In this document: in pieces, positions 61,840-64,000 of the stretch
Layout: every line of letters begins with the position of its first letter
Position numbering within the stretch: position 1 is the first letter of the stretch
From: Gamsiella multidivaricata
Taxonomy: Eukaryota > Mortierellomycota > Mortierellomycetes > Mortierellales > Mortierellaceae
NCBI RefSeq assembly: GCF_025024155.1
Contig: NW_026251759.1
Span: 124,001-188,000 of the forward strand
Length of the DNA: 64,000 bases
Direction: 5' to 3'
The notes under the pieces: generated by a model
What the model saw: only the letters and a program-made list of their open reading frames with translations
Databases searched by the model: none
What the model was told of the DNA's origin: nothing
Program-made: the position numbers and the translations under genes

Positions 61840-64000
61840 TTAATCGATATACCGGACATCAGCATGTTCGCTCAGGAACTCCATCCACGCCTTCAAAAAC
61901 GGATCGTTCTTGCTCAGTGTCTCAGAGTCTCCGACCACACAGAGCTGCCTCTTGGAACGGGTCATCGCCACTAAAACAATAAGAATCGAGTGCTTATATT
62001 AGTCGTCAGTACTTTACCCACAATGCGGACACCGCCGCGTGCTGTCTGCCCTTACCATTGAGTCGACGGCGGTCAGACAAGAATCCGACCTCTCCAGCAT
62101 CGTTAGAACGAACCAGGGTCAAAATGACAGCCTGCTTTTCGCGTCCCTGAAAGCCATCCACAGTGCCAATTTCAATATCGGGGTAATCCTCTTTCAATAA
62201 TTGTCGCAGCAATGCGTTCTACGAACGTTAGAAATAGAAACAAATGTCAGCCAAGGGGTTGAAAAAGAGTTCATTGGGACCGCATCAACAAACCTTACTG
62301 ACCTGTGCACTATAAGGCGTGATGATGGCAATGTCCTCTGGGCCAACACCAGACTTCATCAAGTCCTTGACATATTCCACCACAGTAGCAGCCTCCCCTC
62401 GGTTCAACTTGCTGTCATCGGGTCCGCCGCCCACGGAAGACCCCCCTGGTCCATTTCCGTCCTGGTTTTCTGTCTCCTCAGTCATGCCAGCCATACTGGT
62501 ATCCAAGAAAACCAACGCATGATCCACGTCGCTTTCTTCCTCGGACGGATCGCGTGCCTTTTTCACCCTCGGCAAATCCTTCAGCAGCCATTGTCGACAA
62601 GATTCGTCCGCAACGAGTAAGTTCTGGTACAATTTCGTGCTCGGGAAAGCCATGATATCCTCGTGCATCCGGTACTGTGTCACTAGAGTTCGCTTAATTA
62701 GCTTGGCACCATCTTTGGGGAAACAGCCCAGGAGTCGCACGAACATCGTGGTCGAGAGTAAGAATGATGAATAGTCCTTGTCCTTGGCGATCCGCTCCAA
62801 ATCCAGTGCAGGGACCTCAAAGGATGCAGAAGCTCCGGCCCTGGCGGCTTTTTTCCTCTGTTCCTTAAGCTCCTTAGTAAGCGAGAGCGCTTCTGCCGCC
62901 AGGAGCGACGTAGCGCTGATTCCCTCTGAAACAATCGTCGGCGGTAACTGTAGATGATCCCCGGCCAAAACCACTTTTGCTCCCTTGCCAATGGCAATCC
63001 AGCATTCCTATCACCATAGCAAATAAACAAATTAATATGTGTATTCCAGTCCTTATGCGCAAAAACGAGCTGTCTGTGCATAGTTTTTGATCACTTACCG
63101 CTGCAGGAAGACGCATAACAGAAGTAAAGAGTTGTGCATGCAGTAAATATATGGGAAAGAAAGGGTCAGTAGATTACGATGGTAGACAGGTATGTAGTGT
63201 TGCGGATTTCCTGCTCAACCACTTTGCGGATCCTTTTGATCATTTACCTTCCAAGGCCTGTGTTGCCTCATCAATAATCACAACATCAAACTTCTCGCCC
63301 CAGAGATTCTTTGCCGCACATCCGTTCAATGTGCTCAAGACCACGCTCGCACTCTGGATCAGTTCCTTGACGACCAGCTTTTCGCGCGCCTTGAAATCCT
63401 TTCGAAGCTGCTTCACCTCCTGATACAGTTGTTTGCGCTCCGAGCGAAATTTGCACCGTTGGATCTTTTGAAAGGTTTCGTCCAGCTCCACACGGATGTC
63501 GTTCACGAGCCTTCCTTGGTCACTGGTCCTGGAGAGCACATCGAGCGAGTGATCCAGCACACTCGGCAGCAGTCGAGCTGGGTGGCCTGTCCTGACAATG
63601 TTGATCCTGTGACTAGCAAGACGCTCCACCAGGTTGTCTATGTTTGAAGACAAAAACCATGAATTGTCTGTTTGAATGTACAATAAAAAAAAAAAATATG
63701 CGGCGGCGATACATGCAGACGGATTCTTCCTTGAGACGTACCCACACTAATGTTGGAGGGCCCACAAACCAAAATCCGTTTCTTTTGCAGGACGAGTTGT
63801 CGAATCAACTCAACCAGCGTAAAGGTCTTTCCTGTGCCTGGCGGTCCATGGATCAAGGCCACCTGCTCTGCGGCCAGTGCGAATCTCACGGCTTCCTGCT
63901 GAGACGGATTCAAAGTCGGGTCCAGAAACTTGACCTTGGAGAGATCAGTCCATGCCTCGTCGAACGTTGGGGTTTGTGCACCGAACAACACGTTTGTCAG
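61840..64000 (-). CDS. HCS1: SF1 (Upf1-like) DNA helicase, HCS1/IGHMBP2 family, 5' end missing
   Basis: Partial gene; the reading frame enters at 64000 in phase 0, so the N-terminus lies beyond the window. Exons are 64000-63742, 63637-63248, a 2-nt microexon 63100-63099, 63007-62303, 62218-62056 and 61970-61840, giving 549 residues to the stop. SF1 motifs in order: Q-motif region LNPSQQEAV, Walker A GPPGTGKT, motif Ib in [10 protein letters not shown], Walker [11 protein letters not shown], motif [15 protein letters not shown], motif [11 protein letters not shown], motif [13 protein letters not shown] and motif [12 protein letters not shown]. These define the Hcs1/SMUBP2 group of 5'-3' helicases. 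The protein ends about 45 residues after motif VI, with no R3H or AN1 domain, as in yeast Hcs1. An acidic/Gly-rich insert lies between motifs IV and V. Confidence 0.94.
63099..63100 (-). other. Putative 2-nt microexon (CG) in the helicase gene
   Basis: The bases CG lie between an acceptor-like CTTCCTGCAG and a donor GTAAGTG. Exon 2 ends in phase 1 (GAA G) and exon 4 begins in phase 0 (GAA TGC TGG). Only two inserted bases restore the frame, giving A-L-E-A-E-C-W-I, the same spacing as ALEASCWI in human IGHMBP2. Without it the frame is lost in the middle of the helicase core. Confidence 0.8.

Overview
The window looks like nuclear DNA of an early-diverging filamentous fungus, most plausibly Mucoromycota and perhaps the Mortierella group; that placement is inference from gene content. 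Two things are seen directly. Genes are dense and intron-rich, with mostly 60-120 nt GT-AG introns and up to 13 exons per gene. Fungal-type genes (MRP51, OPT transporter, Lsb5-like, Gis2) sit beside genes that budding yeast lacks (queuine tRNA-ribosyltransferase, PA-TM-RING E3 ligase, METTL13-type methyltransferase). I reconstructed 24 protein-coding genes by joining exons at splice sites and checking phase and family motifs. One, the helicase at the right edge, is cut by the window end. I found no tRNA, rRNA or CRISPR array and no intact transposon. One MITE-like inverted-repeat element is present.

Layout, left to right. 0.1-7.7 kb: transmembrane RING-H2 protein (+), METTL13/EEF1AKMT4-like methyltransferase (-), BUD13 (+), mitochondrial Era GTPase (-), QTRT1 (+). 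8.1-15.3 kb: ARP1/centractin (+), MRP51 (-), CsbD-like stress protein (+), HSL-type alpha/beta hydrolase (+). 15.4-18.7 kb: gene-poor stretch with the MITE-like element. 18.7-30 kb: OPT oligopeptide transporter (+), PA-TM-RING E3 ligase (+), GNAT acetyltransferase (-), SPT16 (+). 30.6-36.5 kb: RPS0/uS2 (+), seven-knuckle Gis2/CNBP (-), MRPL16 (+), COX5-type cytochrome oxidase subunit (+). 36.7-48.9 kb, nearly all minus strand: DHHC palmitoyltransferase, SDT1-like HAD nucleotidase, GABA/amino-acid permease, Lsb5-like VHS-GAT protein, TRM8. 49.3-57.5 kb: EAF3/MRG15 (+), DENN-domain protein with a C1 finger (+), NAT8-like membrane acetyltransferase (-). 58-64 kb: G-protein beta subunit (-), a simple-repeat-rich gene-poor stretch, and an HCS1/IGHMBP2-type SF1 helicase (-, truncated at its N-terminus).

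The genes are mostly independent housekeeping units, not a pathway cluster. Loose themes are mitochondrial gene expression and respiration (Era, MRP51, MRPL16, COX5), tRNA modification (QTRT1, TRM8), chromatin (SPT16, EAF3) and membrane traffic or signalling (ARP1, DENN, Lsb5, DHHC, G-beta). Several pairs diverge from short shared promoters: METTL/BUD13, Era/QTRT1, GIS2/MRPL16 and TRM8/EAF3.

The most unusual signal is splicing. The helicase reading frame is restored only by a 2-nt microexon (63099-63100), which gives the family's exact ALEAxCW spacing. The SDT1-like gene has a comparable 2-nt gap. The DENN gene uses a GC-AG intron. Intron 1 of the CNBP orthologue is very long and carries a CTG-containing pentanucleotide repeat.
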